Below, in pieces: positions 26,735 through 35,494 of a stretch of 64,000 bases of DNA (positions are counted from its first letter, which is position 1; each line of letters begins with the position of its first letter). The position numbers and the translations under genes are program-made. This DNA comes from Ruegeria_C sp041537905 (GTDB taxonomy: Bacteria; Pseudomonadota; Alphaproteobacteria; Rhodobacterales; Rhodobacteraceae). Below the pieces are notes generated by a model, which saw nothing but the letters and a program-made list of their open reading frames with translations, was not told the DNA's origin and ran no database searches. The DNA lies in assembly GCF_041537905.1 (NCBI RefSeq), contig NZ_JBGRUO010000018.1, positions 1 to 64,000 of the forward strand. The letters are read 5' to 3'.

Positions 26735-26863
26735 GCGCGATATCGGTCCGTTGTGCTGGCCAGTGTAACAAATTCTTCACGCTGAATTCATGCCGACATG
26801 TCATGTATGTTACAAACCCAGTCTCCAGTTCTCTCACTCGTCAAAGCCGACAGGGAGCTTTTT

Positions 26864-27439
26864 ATGCCACTTATTCGACGTTCGCGCCGTGCCGTTCTGG
26901 CTTCGGGTGCGGCCTTTGTTGCAATGCCTTCGATCAGCCGCGCAGCGTCGCGCCCCAGTTTCAACCACGGTGTCCAGTCCGGGGACGTGGACACCACCTC
27001 GGGCATGCTCTGGACCAGAACCGATCGTCCCGCCAAAGGGCGTGAGGTTGAAGTGGCAGATCTGCTGCGTTTCATCAAAACCGCAGGTGTCGAAAACACC
27101 GTCTGGTTGACCGCAGACGTGCATTACACGGCGGCGCATTACTATGATCCGAACGCCGCGCAGTTCAGTGATTTTGAACCGTTCTGGGAATTCGTTTCTG
27201 GCCCGCTGCATGCTGGCAGCTTCGGACCCAACGCGCTCGACAATACGTTCGGTCCCGAAGTGAAGTTTGTGAAAGCACCGCCCGAGGGTCAGGTCAATCT
27301 GCCGCCGTCGATGGGGCTGCAGTTCTTCGGCCTTGTGGACATTGACGGCGCAACGCAGCAGATGACCGTTCGCCTGATGGATCGCGCAGATACCGAGCTC
27401 TACCGTGTGACGCTGGACCCGGTCGGTACATCAATCTGA
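26864..27439 (+). pseudogene. phoD-like alkaline phosphatase with internal deletion
   Basis: The reading frame is open for 191 residues, but normal PhoD proteins are about 500. Residues 1-55 are the PhoD N-terminus: Tat signal RRSRRAVLASG, then FNHGVQSGDV and MLWTRTDRP. From about residue 62 the sequence jumps to the PhoD C-terminus, with NTVWLTADVHYTAAHYYD, FWEFVSGPLHAG and LQFFGLVDIDG. The central metal-binding region is missing, so the product should be inactive as a phosphodiesterase. The join lies near 27026-27055. AGGGAG precedes the ATG. An assembly artefact is possible but the frame is preserved. Confidence 0.75.
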
Positions 27440-27580
27440 TCGTTCAGGGGGCGTGCCGCCGGGCGCGTCCCGCTCTCTTGATCGGTCCGATGTAAGGCAC
27501 GTGTCTTCAGTCGCATCTGCGCTGTCGGAGCCTGCAAACCGGACAACCAAGAATTTGCCAAGATAATTCACGCAGAGCCG

Positions 27581-27610
27581 TTGACACACACATGCGATAT
27601 GCCTAGCTAT
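27581..27610 (+). promoter_or_regulatory. groESL vegetative promoter
   Basis: TTGACA at 27581-27586 is followed 17 bases later by TAGCTA at 27604-27609, a plausible sigma-70 promoter. It lies directly upstream of the CIRCE element, the usual arrangement for HrcA-repressed groESL. Confidence 0.5.
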
Positions 27611-27616
27611 GCGCCG

Positions 27617-27643
27617 TTAGCACTCAGGATGCTTGAGTGCTAA
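27617..27643 (+). promoter_or_regulatory. CIRCE element (HrcA operator)
   Basis: TTAGCACTC at 27617-27625 and GAGTGCTAA at 27635-27643 are separated by nine bases. This is an exact match to the CIRCE consensus bound by the HrcA repressor. It precedes groES by 65 bases and lies in the transcribed leader. Confidence 0.97.
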
Positions 27644-27708
27644 CGGCCCTCCGCGGGAGGCGTGAGGGCGCAAAAGGAAACGTACTTTGAGCCCAAGGAG
27701 CTGCAAAG

Positions 27709-27996
27709 ATGGCATTGAAACCGCTTCATGACCGCGTGCTGGTTCGTCGCGTAGAGAGCGAAGAAAAAACCGCAGGCGGCCTGATCATTCCCGACAGCGC
27801 AAAAGAAAAGCCCAGCGAAGGTGAAGTCGTCGCAATCGGCGAAGGCGCGCGCAAGGACAGTGGCGAACTGATCGCGATGTCGGTCAAAGCAGGCGACCGC
27901 ATCCTGTTCGGCAAATGGTCCGGCACCGAAGTGAGCATCGACGGCGAAGAGCTGCTGATGATGAAGGAAAGCGACATCATGGGGATCATGGCCTAA
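27709..27996 (+). CDS. groES: Co-chaperonin GroES
   Basis: This 95-residue GroES starts with KPLHDRVLVRRVESEEKTAG, has the mobile loop around GGLIIPDSAKEKPSEG and ends with MMKESDIMGIM. It forms the heptameric lid of the GroEL chaperonin. AAGGAG lies eight bases before the ATG. It is first in the CIRCE-controlled groESL operon. Confidence 0.98.
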   Translation: MALKPLHDRVLVRRVESEEKTAGGLIIPDSAKEKPSEGEVVAIGEGARKDSGELIAMSVKAGDRILFGKWSGTEVSIDGEELLMMKESDIMGIMA

Positions 27997-28060
27997 GTCC
28001 CTGGGGCTTTGCCGATCTCATATCGCTCAACGCTGACAAGAATTCTCAAGGAGAAAGAAC

Positions 28061-29704
28061 ATGGCTGCTAAGGACGTCAAGTTCGATACCGATGCCCGCA
28101 ACAAGATGCTGCAGGGCGTCAACATCCTGGCCGACGCGGTCAAGGTGACCCTCGGCCCGAAAGGCCGCAACGTGGTTCTGGACAAATCCTTCGGCGCGCC
28201 GCGCATCACCAAGGACGGTGTGTCGGTTGCCAAGGAAATCGAACTGGAAAACAAGTTCGAAAACATGGGCGCACAAATGGTCAAGGAAGTTGCTTCCCGG
28301 ACCAATGACGAAGCCGGTGACGGCACCACCACCGCAACGGTTCTGGCCCAGTCCATCGTCAAGGAAGGCCTCAAGCAGGTTGCTGCCGGTCTGAACCCGA
28401 TGGATCTGAAGCGTGGCATCGATCTGGCAACCTCGAAAGTTGTCGAAGGCATCAAGTCCGCTTCGCGCGAAGTCAAAGACAGCGCTGAAGTTGCTCAGGT
28501 TGGCACCATCTCGGCCAACGGCGAAGCCGAAATCGGCCAGCAGATCGCCGACGCGATGCAGAAGGTTGGCAACGAAGGTGTGATCACCGTCGAAGAGAAC
28601 AAAGGTCTGGAAACCGAGACCGATGTTGTCGAAGGCATGCAGTTCGACCGTGGCTACCTGTCGCCTTACTTCGTGACCAATGCTGACAAGATGATCGCAG
28701 ATCTCGACGACTGCATGATCCTGCTGCACGAAAAGAAACTGTCTTCGCTTCAGCCGATGGTTCCGCTGCTGGAATCGGTGATCCAGTCGCAAAAGCCGCT
28801 GCTGATCATCGCCGAAGACGTCGAAGGTGAAGCGCTGGCGACCCTCGTGGTCAACAAGCTGCGCGGCGGTCTGAAAATCGCAGCCGTCAAGGCACCGGGC
28901 TTCGGCGATCGCCGCAAGGCCATGCTGCAGGACATCGCGATCCTGACCGGCGGTCAGGTCATCAGCGAAGATCTGGGCATGAAGCTGGAAAACGTCACCA
29001 TGGACATGCTGGGTTCGGCCAAGAAAGTGTCGATCACCAAGGATGAGACCACCGTGGTTGACGGCTCGGGCGAAAAGGCTGAGATCGAAGCGCGCGTTGC
29101 TCAGATCCGTACCCAGATCGAAGAAACCACGTCCGACTACGACCGTGAAAAGCTGCAGGAACGCGTTGCCAAACTGGCAGGCGGTGTTGCTGTGATCCGC
29201 GTCGGCGGCATGACCGAAGTGGAAGTGAAAGAGCGCAAGGACCGTGTGGATGATGCGCTGAACGCGACCCGCGCGGCCGTTCAGGAAGGCGTTGTCGTCG
29301 GTGGCGGCGTGTCTCTGGTTCAGGCTGGCAAGGCGCTGGACGATCTGAAAGGCGCAAACGCCGATCAGGACGCGGGCATCACCATCGTGCGCAAGGCTAT
29401 CGAAGCACCGCTGCGCCAGATCGCTGAAAACGCAGGTGTCGACGGCGCGGTGGTTGCCGGCAAAGTGCGCGAATCCTCGGATGCCGCATTCGGCTTCAAC
29501 GCACAGACCGAAGAATATGGCGACATGTTCTCGTTCGGCGTGATCGATCCGGCCAAGGTTGTCCGGACCGCGCTGGAAGACGCGGCATCGGTTGCGGGCC
29601 TGCTGGTCACCACCGAAGCGATGGTTGCGGACCTGCCCCAGAAAGACGCGCCTGCCGCAGGCGGCGGCATGCCCGACATGGGCGGCATGGGCGGCATGAT
29701 GTAA
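28061..29704 (+). CDS. groEL: Chaperonin GroEL
   Basis: This 547-residue chaperonin subunit starts with AAKDVKFDTDARNKML, has the ATP-site DEAGDGTTTATVLAQ and ends with the GGM-rich tail GGMPDMGGMGGMM. It assembles into the tetradecameric folding chamber. AAGGAG precedes the ATG. It lies 64 bases after groES, is under the same CIRCE control, and is closed by a terminator at 29732. Confidence 0.99.
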   Translation: MAAKDVKFDTDARNKMLQGVNILADAVKVTLGPKGRNVVLDKSFGAPRITKDGVSVAKEIELENKFENMGAQMVKEVASRTNDEAGDGTTTATVLAQSIVKEGLKQVAAGLNPMDLKRGIDLATSKVVEGIKSASREVKDSAEVAQVGTISANGEAEIGQQIADAMQKVGNEGVITVEENKGLETETDVVEGMQFDRGYLSPYFVTNADKMIADLDDCMILLHEKKLSSLQPMVPLLESVIQSQKPLLIIAEDVEGEALATLVVNKLRGGLKIAAVKAPGFGDRRKAMLQDIAILTGGQVISEDLGMKLENVTMDMLGSAKKVSITKDETTVVDGSGEKAEIEARVAQIRTQIEETTSDYDREKLQERVAKLAGGVAVIRVGGMTEVEVKERKDRVDDALNATRAAVQEGVVVGGGVSLVQAGKALDDLKGANADQDAGITIVRKAIEAPLRQIAENAGVDGAVVAGKVRESSDAAFGFNAQTEEYGDMFSFGVIDPAKVVRTALEDAASVAGLLVTTEAMVADLPQKDAPAAGGGMPDMGGMGGMM

Positions 29705-29731
29705 GCCAACCAGACCTACTGGTCAAAATCT

Positions 29732-29759
29732 GGGGCTGCCTTCGGGCGGCCCCTTTTTT
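29732..29759 (+). terminator. Rho-independent terminator of groESL
   Basis: A 9-bp stem (GGGGCTGCC with GGCGGCCCC, one G-T pair) closed by a TTCG tetraloop at 29732-29753 is followed by six T. It sits 27 bases after the groEL stop. Confidence 0.92.
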
Positions 29760-29859
29760 GTTGCGCCGCACCCAGACATTTGCGCCGCGCGCGCCAAGTC
29801 AGCTTGTTTCACCGGGTTTTTGGTTTATTCATTGGACGCATAGATTTTCGGAGATTCAC

Positions 29860-30267
29860 GTGGCGACCCCAGAAATACACCCCTTGGCAGCCGAGCATAT
29901 CCCCTCTTATGTGGTGGCTGCCGATGGCAGCGACTTTCTGTTCACCTTCATGCTGGTCTTTACGGTCGCAGTGATCCTGCTGATCGGGGTGGGCTATTTC
30001 ACCCTGCATTCGATCCCGGAAAAAATGGCCCATGAGTCCAATCACCCGCAATTCCAGCTTGTGGGTATTCTGGCGCTGTTGGCGCTGTTTACCCATAACG
30101 GGATTTTCTGGATCGCGGCGATCCTGGTGGCGGGCTTTCAGATCCCCGATCTTGCCGCGCCCCTGCGTTCGATTGCGGACGCGATCCGATCTCTGACCCC
30201 CGCGCGGCAAGTGCCGCCTGCGCCCGAGCCGCCCCGCGACCCCGAAACTCTGGTCGAGGAGCGCTGA
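29860..30267 (+). CDS. DUF3302/YiaW-like membrane protein
   Basis: This 135-residue protein has two membrane segments separated by HSIPEKMAHESNHPQF, and FTHNGIFWIAAIL in the second. This layout, with IPxxxAxxxNHP and LFTHxxxW, matches YiaW (DUF3302) of Escherichia coli. The proline-rich tail is extra. The start is taken as GTG at 29860, preceded by CGGAG; no good ATG is near. It ends three bases before the HlyD-family gene, mirroring the yiaW-yiaV pair. Confidence 0.7.
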   Translation: MATPEIHPLAAEHIPSYVVAADGSDFLFTFMLVFTVAVILLIGVGYFTLHSIPEKMAHESNHPQFQLVGILALLALFTHNGIFWIAAILVAGFQIPDLAAPLRSIADAIRSLTPARQVPPAPEPPRDPETLVEER

Positions 30268-30270
30268 TCC

Positions 30271-31506
30271 ATGCTGGAAACGATGATGTGCGCCCTGATC
30301 ACGGTGCTGCCCGACTACCTGTTCCGCCGCTATTTTCAGGGCAAGCGGATCGGTCACGAGATCACGCTGTTTACAATGTGGTACGAGTTGCGCTGGGGTC
30401 TGACCGCCTGCGCGATTCTCGCTCTGACGGTGATCACCACCTTGTTCTATTTTCACCCGGCCAGTTCCAAAGTGGCCTCGTATTTCCGCACGGTGACCAT
30501 TCTTCCGCAGCTGGGCGGGCGTGTCTCCGAGGTATTCGTCAAAAACAACGAATTGGTGACCGCCGGGCAGCCGATTTTCAGGCTTGAGGACTATACCCAG
30601 CAGGCGCAGGTTCAGGCCGCCAACGCCAAGATCGCCGAGGTTCAGGCCTCGATGAAAGTCGCTGAAACCGATCTGGCCGAGGCAGATGCGGGCATCGCGG
30701 GTGCGCGGGCCTCGCTCGCTCAGGCGGTCGAGGACCTTGAGCGCAATGAGACCCTGCGCGACGAAGGATCCAGTGCGGTTCGGCTGGCCGAGGTTGAGCG
30801 GCTGGAAAACCTCGTCGCCGAGCGCGAGGCGCAGGTGGTGGCGGCTGAGGCACAGAAGGCTGCCGTCGAACAGCAGATCGAGGAATTGATTCCGGCGCAG
30901 ATGGCCAGCGCCATAGCACAGCTTGATGCTGCCAATACCGAACTTGAAAAGACACTTATCCTTGCCGGGGTTACCGGCACGGTCGAACAGTTCGGGTTGC
31001 AGGTCGGCGATTATGTCAGCCCGCTGCTGCGCCCAGCCGGCATTCTGGTGCCGTCCTTTTCCGGGCGCGACCGGTTTACGGCCGGATTCAACCAGATGGC
31101 CGCGCAGGTCATCAAGCCCGGCATGATCGGCGAGATTGGCTGCATGACTCGCCCGTTCAAGGTCATTCCGGTGGTGGTGGTGGCCGTGCAGGATGTCATT
31201 CCCTCCGGCCAGATCCGCCCAAGCGACGAACTGCGTGATCTACAGAAAAACACCGTTCCGGGAACGCTCACCGTCTATCTGGAGCCGCTTTATAAAGGCG
31301 TGGCTGAACACATCCCGCCGGGCAGCACCTGTCTGGCCAATGTCTATACCGACAACCACCACCAGCTTGAGGACGAGAATCTGGGCTTCTGGCACAAGGC
31401 GTTCCTGCATGTGGTGGATACGATCGGCGTGGTGCACGCGGCGGGGCTGCGGCTGCGGCTGATCTTGATGCCGGTCAATACGCTGGTTCTGACGGGCGGC
31501 CACTGA
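30271..31506 (+). CDS. HlyD-family membrane fusion protein (YiaV-like)
   Basis: This 411-residue protein has one N-terminal membrane anchor (about residues 47-65) and split biotinyl-lipoyl halves around LGGRVSEVFVKNNELVTAGQ and AGVTGTVEQFGLQVGDY. A long Ala/Glu-rich coiled coil lies between them (about 105-225), followed by a beta-barrel region. It acts as a periplasmic adaptor for an envelope transporter. With the preceding DUF3302 gene it resembles YiaVW, whose transported substrate is unclear. No pump or outer-membrane channel gene is adjacent. Confidence 0.87.
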   Translation: MLETMMCALITVLPDYLFRRYFQGKRIGHEITLFTMWYELRWGLTACAILALTVITTLFYFHPASSKVASYFRTVTILPQLGGRVSEVFVKNNELVTAGQPIFRLEDYTQQAQVQAANAKIAEVQASMKVAETDLAEADAGIAGARASLAQAVEDLERNETLRDEGSSAVRLAEVERLENLVAEREAQVVAAEAQKAAVEQQIEELIPAQMASAIAQLDAANTELEKTLILAGVTGTVEQFGLQVGDYVSPLLRPAGILVPSFSGRDRFTAGFNQMAAQVIKPGMIGEIGCMTRPFKVIPVVVVAVQDVIPSGQIRPSDELRDLQKNTVPGTLTVYLEPLYKGVAEHIPPGSTCLANVYTDNHHQLEDENLGFWHKAFLHVVDTIGVVHAAGLRLRLILMPVNTLVLTGGH

Positions 31507-31641
31507 GCCTCGATCTTTTGCCCGCCGGGCTCTTGCAGCTATCAACGCGCGCAAGAGCGCCGGGGGCAATGCGCAGGAAACGGATCGTCACCTGCGCGCC
31601 CGCATGTCATCGCTGGGTCTCCAAAACCAAGGAGCCGGGCG

Positions 31642-32565
31642 ATGGGGCCAGTAGCCAAATCAATGGATGCGCAGGACTGGGGTCTGCTTGTCTTTCTGTC
31701 GATCCTGTGGGGCGCGACATTCTTCTGGGCCGGGGTCGCGGTAAAAGAACTGCCGCCGCTGACCGTTGTGCTGATCCGGGTCGGCCTTGCCGCACTTGTC
31801 CTGCTGCCGCTGCTGTTCTGGGCTGGTCACCGCCTGCCGCGCAGCGTCTCTGGTTGGGTGCCGTTTCTGGGTATGGGGCTGCTTAACAACGTGCTGCCGT
31901 TTGGCTTCATCTTTGCAGGGCAAACGCAGATCGGTGTGGGTCTGTCCGCCATCATCAACTCGATGACACCGCTTTTTACCGTTCTGGTCATGGCCGGTTT
32001 CGGTGAAGAGCGTCTGACCCGGTTGCGTCTGATCGGCGTGCTGATGGGCGTCGCAGGTGTGGGCGTTCTGAACGGTGGCGGCGCGGCGCTGCAAGGGGGG
32101 CAGATGCTGGGTATCGCGCTCTGCATGGCGGGCGCGATGAGCTACGGCTTTGCTGCGCTCTGGGCGCGCCGCAGGCTCGTGGGTGTACCGCCGCTCAAAT
32201 CGGCCACCTGCCAGCTGATGTGTTCGACCGCGATCCTGTTGCCGGTTGTGACGCTGATCGACCGGCCCTGGACGCTTGCGATGCCCTCTGACGGGGTGCT
32301 CTATGCGATGCTTGCGTTGGCCGTTCTGGGTACAGCGCTGGCCTATCTGGTGTTTTTTCGCATTGTTGCAAGCGCTGGCCCAAGCAATGTGATGCTGGTC
32401 ACGCTGCTGATTCCTGTCACCGCGATCCTGCTGGGCTGGGCGCTGCTGGACGAGGCCGTGACAGCCCGCGATCTGATCGGGGCCGGGGTCATCGGGCTGG
32501 GCTTGCTGTTCATCGACGGTCGCATTCCGTCCCGTCTGGGCGGATTGCGACGCGCGAGGTCATGA
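31642..32565 (+). CDS. EamA/DMT-family transporter
   Basis: This 307-residue permease has ten membrane segments in two EamA repeats; the first begins LLVFLSILWGATFFW and the second has VLGTALAYLVFFRIVASAGP. Members export amino acids, metabolites or drugs; the substrate cannot be read. AAGGAG lies seven bases before the ATG. A second EamA-type gene follows 68 bases later, possibly co-transcribed. Confidence 0.87.
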   Translation: MGPVAKSMDAQDWGLLVFLSILWGATFFWAGVAVKELPPLTVVLIRVGLAALVLLPLLFWAGHRLPRSVSGWVPFLGMGLLNNVLPFGFIFAGQTQIGVGLSAIINSMTPLFTVLVMAGFGEERLTRLRLIGVLMGVAGVGVLNGGGAALQGGQMLGIALCMAGAMSYGFAALWARRRLVGVPPLKSATCQLMCSTAILLPVVTLIDRPWTLAMPSDGVLYAMLALAVLGTALAYLVFFRIVASAGPSNVMLVTLLIPVTAILLGWALLDEAVTARDLIGAGVIGLGLLFIDGRIPSRLGGLRRARS

Positions 32566-32633
32566 CCGCACCTGATCCGGCGCATACGCGAAATTGAGTG
32601 TTCAAGGCACGGCCCAGCAGATATGGGCAAGGT

Positions 32634-33476
32634 ATGCGTCTGATCTTACTCATCTGTCTCACCATGGTGGCCTTCGCCGCCAACTCGATCCTGAACCGGC
32701 TGGCCGTGGGTAGCGATGCTGCTGATCCCGGCTCTTTTGCCGTGGTCAGGGTGCTGGCCGGGGCGGTTTTCCTGTTCCTGCTGGTACATGTGCGTGGGGG
32801 GCGGGTGCCGCTGACGGCTTCGGCCCGTGTGGTGGGCGCTCTTTCGCTGTCTATCTACATGGTCGGGTTTTCGATGGCCTATCTGACGCTGGATGCGGGG
32901 CTGGGGGCGTTGATCCTGTTTGGCGTTGTGCAGATCGCGATGTTTGCCTTTGGTGCGTTGCGCGGTGCGCGACCCTCGCCAAAACAGATCCTGGGCGCGG
33001 TGATCGCCTTTGCCGGTCTGGCTTATGTGCTCTGGCCGTCGGGTGGCGTGCAGGTGGATGCCGGGGGCGCTGCGCTGATGGCCTTGGCCGGGCTTGGCTG
33101 GGCCGCCTATACGCTGGCGGGCCGGTCTGCCCCGGATGCGCTTGAGGCGACAGCGGCCAATTTTGTGGTCGCCCTGCCGCTGACTACGGCTGCGATCTGG
33201 GTGGTAGGCCCGGCGTTGAACATGACGCCTATTGGACTGGCGCTGGCCTGTCTCTCGGGTGCGGTGACATCGGGCATGGGCTATGCGCTCTGGTACAGGT
33301 TGGTACCGCAGCTCAGCCCGGCTGTGGCGGCGACGGTGCAGTTGAGCGTGCCGGTCATCGCGCTGGTGGCGGGCGTTCTGCTGCTGGGCGAGGCGGGCAG
33401 TCTTTCGCTGGTTCTGGGCACGGCGCTGGTGCTGGGCGGTATTGCCCTTGCGGTCCTGCCCGGAGCGCGGCGCTGA
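32634..33476 (+). CDS. EamA/DMT-family transporter, second copy
   Basis: This 280-residue permease has about ten membrane segments; it starts LILLICLTMVAFAANSILNR and its second EamA half contains SGAVTSGMGYALWYRLVPQL. It is only distantly like the preceding EamA protein, so not a recent duplication. The start at 32634 is chosen because hydrophobic sequence begins there and GGGCAAGG lies just upstream. Substrate unknown. Confidence 0.85.
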   Translation: MRLILLICLTMVAFAANSILNRLAVGSDAADPGSFAVVRVLAGAVFLFLLVHVRGGRVPLTASARVVGALSLSIYMVGFSMAYLTLDAGLGALILFGVVQIAMFAFGALRGARPSPKQILGAVIAFAGLAYVLWPSGGVQVDAGGAALMALAGLGWAAYTLAGRSAPDALEATAANFVVALPLTTAAIWVVGPALNMTPIGLALACLSGAVTSGMGYALWYRLVPQLSPAVAATVQLSVPVIALVAGVLLLGEAGSLSLVLGTALVLGGIALAVLPGARR

Positions 33477-33514
33477 GGGTTTATCCCGGTACGGATTGAA
33501 GGTATCCCGCTGTC

Positions 33515-34285
33515 ATGCGTGTCCTTGCTTTCCTGTTGCTGTTTCTGCCTGCGCCGGCATTGGCCGAATGTGTCATCCTGCTGCATGGGTTGGCCCGGAC
33601 CGAGGTATCGCTGACCGTGATGCAACAGGCGCTGGAATTGGCCGGGTATGACACGGTTGCGCCGGGCTATCCTTCGACCGATCTGCCGGTCGACGAACTG
33701 GCCGCGCAAACGCTGCCCCCCGCGATCGAGGCCTGCGGCGATCAGAAAGTGAACTTTGTAGCCCACAGCATGGGGGGTATCCTGATCCGTTACTGGATGC
33801 AGGATCACAAGCCTGAGAAAATGGGCCGCGTTGTCATGTTGGGGCCGCCCAATCAGGGCAGCCAACTGGTCGATGAGTTGGGCGATTTTGAGGTGTTTGG
33901 TCTGTTGCACGGGCCTGCGGGTCTGTCGCTGGGCACTGGCCCCGGCAGCGTGCCGCTGAGCCTGCCGCCGGTGAATTTCGAGCTTGGGGTGATTGCTGGC
34001 AGGAACTCGCTGAACCCGGTCTTTTCGGCGATGATCGACGGACCCGATGACGGCAAGGTGTCGGTTGCCTCAACCATCGTGGTGGGGATGGACGATCATA
34101 TCGTGCTGCCGGTCACCCATACATTCATGATGAACAATCCGCTGGTCATCAGAGAGACCGAGCATTTCCTGAAATATGGCCGGTTCGACCCTGACCTGAC
34201 CTGGATCGACTCGCTCATCGGGCCGGTCAAGGAAGGTTGCGAGGGGCAGGATTGCGGCACCGATTCGGAGGCGCCGCGCGAATGA
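33515..34285 (+). CDS. Secreted alpha/beta hydrolase (lipase-like)
   Basis: This 256-residue protein has a Sec signal (LAFLLLFLPAPALA, cleavage near residue 17) and an alpha/beta-hydrolase core: VILLHGLARTE for the oxyanion region, the nucleophile elbow AHSMGG with Ser near residue 87, and a later His region. It is probably an exported esterase or lipase. Its stop overlaps the phnM start (ATGA), so the two are translationally coupled, an odd pairing with no obvious metabolic link. Confidence 0.82.
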   Translation: MRVLAFLLLFLPAPALAECVILLHGLARTEVSLTVMQQALELAGYDTVAPGYPSTDLPVDELAAQTLPPAIEACGDQKVNFVAHSMGGILIRYWMQDHKPEKMGRVVMLGPPNQGSQLVDELGDFEVFGLLHGPAGLSLGTGPGSVPLSLPPVNFELGVIAGRNSLNPVFSAMIDGPDDGKVSVASTIVVGMDDHIVLPVTHTFMMNNPLVIRETEHFLKYGRFDPDLTWIDSLIGPVKEGCEGQDCGTDSEAPRE

Positions 34286-35427
34286 GCCTGGAGCTGACAG
34301 TGACCGGAGCCGAGGTGCTGTTGCCGGGGCAGGGGCTGGTTGAGGCCGAGATATCCGTTGCTGACGGGATGATCTGGGAGGGTGGCGGCCGCAAGGTGGA
34401 TCTGGATGGCTATCTGGTGTTGCCCGGTATCGTTGATCTGCATGGCGACGGGTTCGAGCGGCATCTGGCCCCAAGGCGCGGCGCGATGAAACAGATGGAA
34501 GAGGGCGTGATCGCCACCGAGGCGGAACTGGCTGCCAACGGGATCACCACCGCTGTCATGGCGCAATTCTGGAGCTGGGAGGGTGGCGTGCGCGGCCCGG
34601 ATTACGCGGCGCAGGTCTTTGCCGCCATCGCCAGAATGCGCGACCGTGTCGTTACCGATCTGGTGCCGCAGCTGCGGTTTGAGACGCATATGCTGGAGGA
34701 TTATGACGCGCTGCCGGAGCGTATGGCGGATTGGGGCGTGTCTTATTTGGTGTTCAACGACCATCTGCCTCATGATCGGCTGGCTGCGGGTCGCACACCG
34801 CCGCGCTTGACCGGCCAGGCCCTAAAAGCGCGGCGTAGCCCCGAAGCGCATCTGGCAATGCTGCAACGGCTGCATGAGAACGGGGCGGAGGTGCCAGCCG
34901 CGCTGGATCGCATTTGTGACGTTTTGCGTGCGCAGGGCGTTGTGTTGGGCAGTCATGACGACCAGAGCGCACAGGATCGCGCGGAATGGCGCGCGCGCGG
35001 CGTACGGATTGCCGAATTTCCCGAAACCATCGAGGCCGCCGAGGCGGCCAAGGCTGCAGGTGATCCTGTCATTCTGGGGGCCCCTAACGTGGTCCGGGGC
35101 GGATCGCATAAGGGCAATGCCAGCGCGTTGGACCTGATCACGATGGGACTGTGTGACGCCATTGCCTCGGACTATCACTATCCCAGCCCGCGCCGGGCTG
35201 CGCTGATGCTGGCGCGCAGCGGCGTATTGGAGTTTGCGTCCGCCTGGGATTTGATCTCGTCAGGCCCGGCGCGGGTGCTGGGAATGGCAGACCGAGGCGA
35301 GATTGCGCCGGGCAAGCGCGCCGATATCGTGATTCTGGACGCGGAGACCCATCGGGTGGCGCTGACACTGGCAGGCGGGCGCGTGAGTTACATGAATGGT
35401 GCCATCGCCGAGCGGTTGCTGAAGTAG
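34282..35427 (+). CDS. phnM: PhnM-type amidohydrolase (C-P lyase triphosphate diphosphatase)
   Basis: This 381-residue amidohydrolase has the N-terminal metal region LPGIVDLHGDGFERH, FNDHLPHDR, GSHDDQS, and ASDYHYPSPRRAAL near the C-terminus, all typical of PhnM. PhnM hydrolyses ribose 1-methylphosphonate 5-triphosphate to the 5-phosphate in phosphonate breakdown. No other phn genes are in the window, so this is either a detached copy or a related enzyme with another substrate. The start overlaps the hydrolase stop by four bases. Confidence 0.82.
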   Translation: MSLELTVTGAEVLLPGQGLVEAEISVADGMIWEGGGRKVDLDGYLVLPGIVDLHGDGFERHLAPRRGAMKQMEEGVIATEAELAANGITTAVMAQFWSWEGGVRGPDYAAQVFAAIARMRDRVVTDLVPQLRFETHMLEDYDALPERMADWGVSYLVFNDHLPHDRLAAGRTPPRLTGQALKARRSPEAHLAMLQRLHENGAEVPAALDRICDVLRAQGVVLGSHDDQSAQDRAEWRARGVRIAEFPETIEAAEAAKAAGDPVILGAPNVVRGGSHKGNASALDLITMGLCDAIASDYHYPSPRRAALMLARSGVLEFASAWDLISSGPARVLGMADRGEIAPGKRADIVILDAETHRVALTLAGGRVSYMNGAIAERLLK

Positions 35428-35494
35428 CGGGGACGCGGCGGCTCGGGCCCGGCGGGCCGTCGCCGCCACGTCGAAAATCTGCGATTTTCGGGCG

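Noticed and set aside
26735..26863. Possible Pho box before the shortened phoD
   Set aside because: ATGTCAT with a poor second half-site; the match to the Pho-box consensus is too weak.
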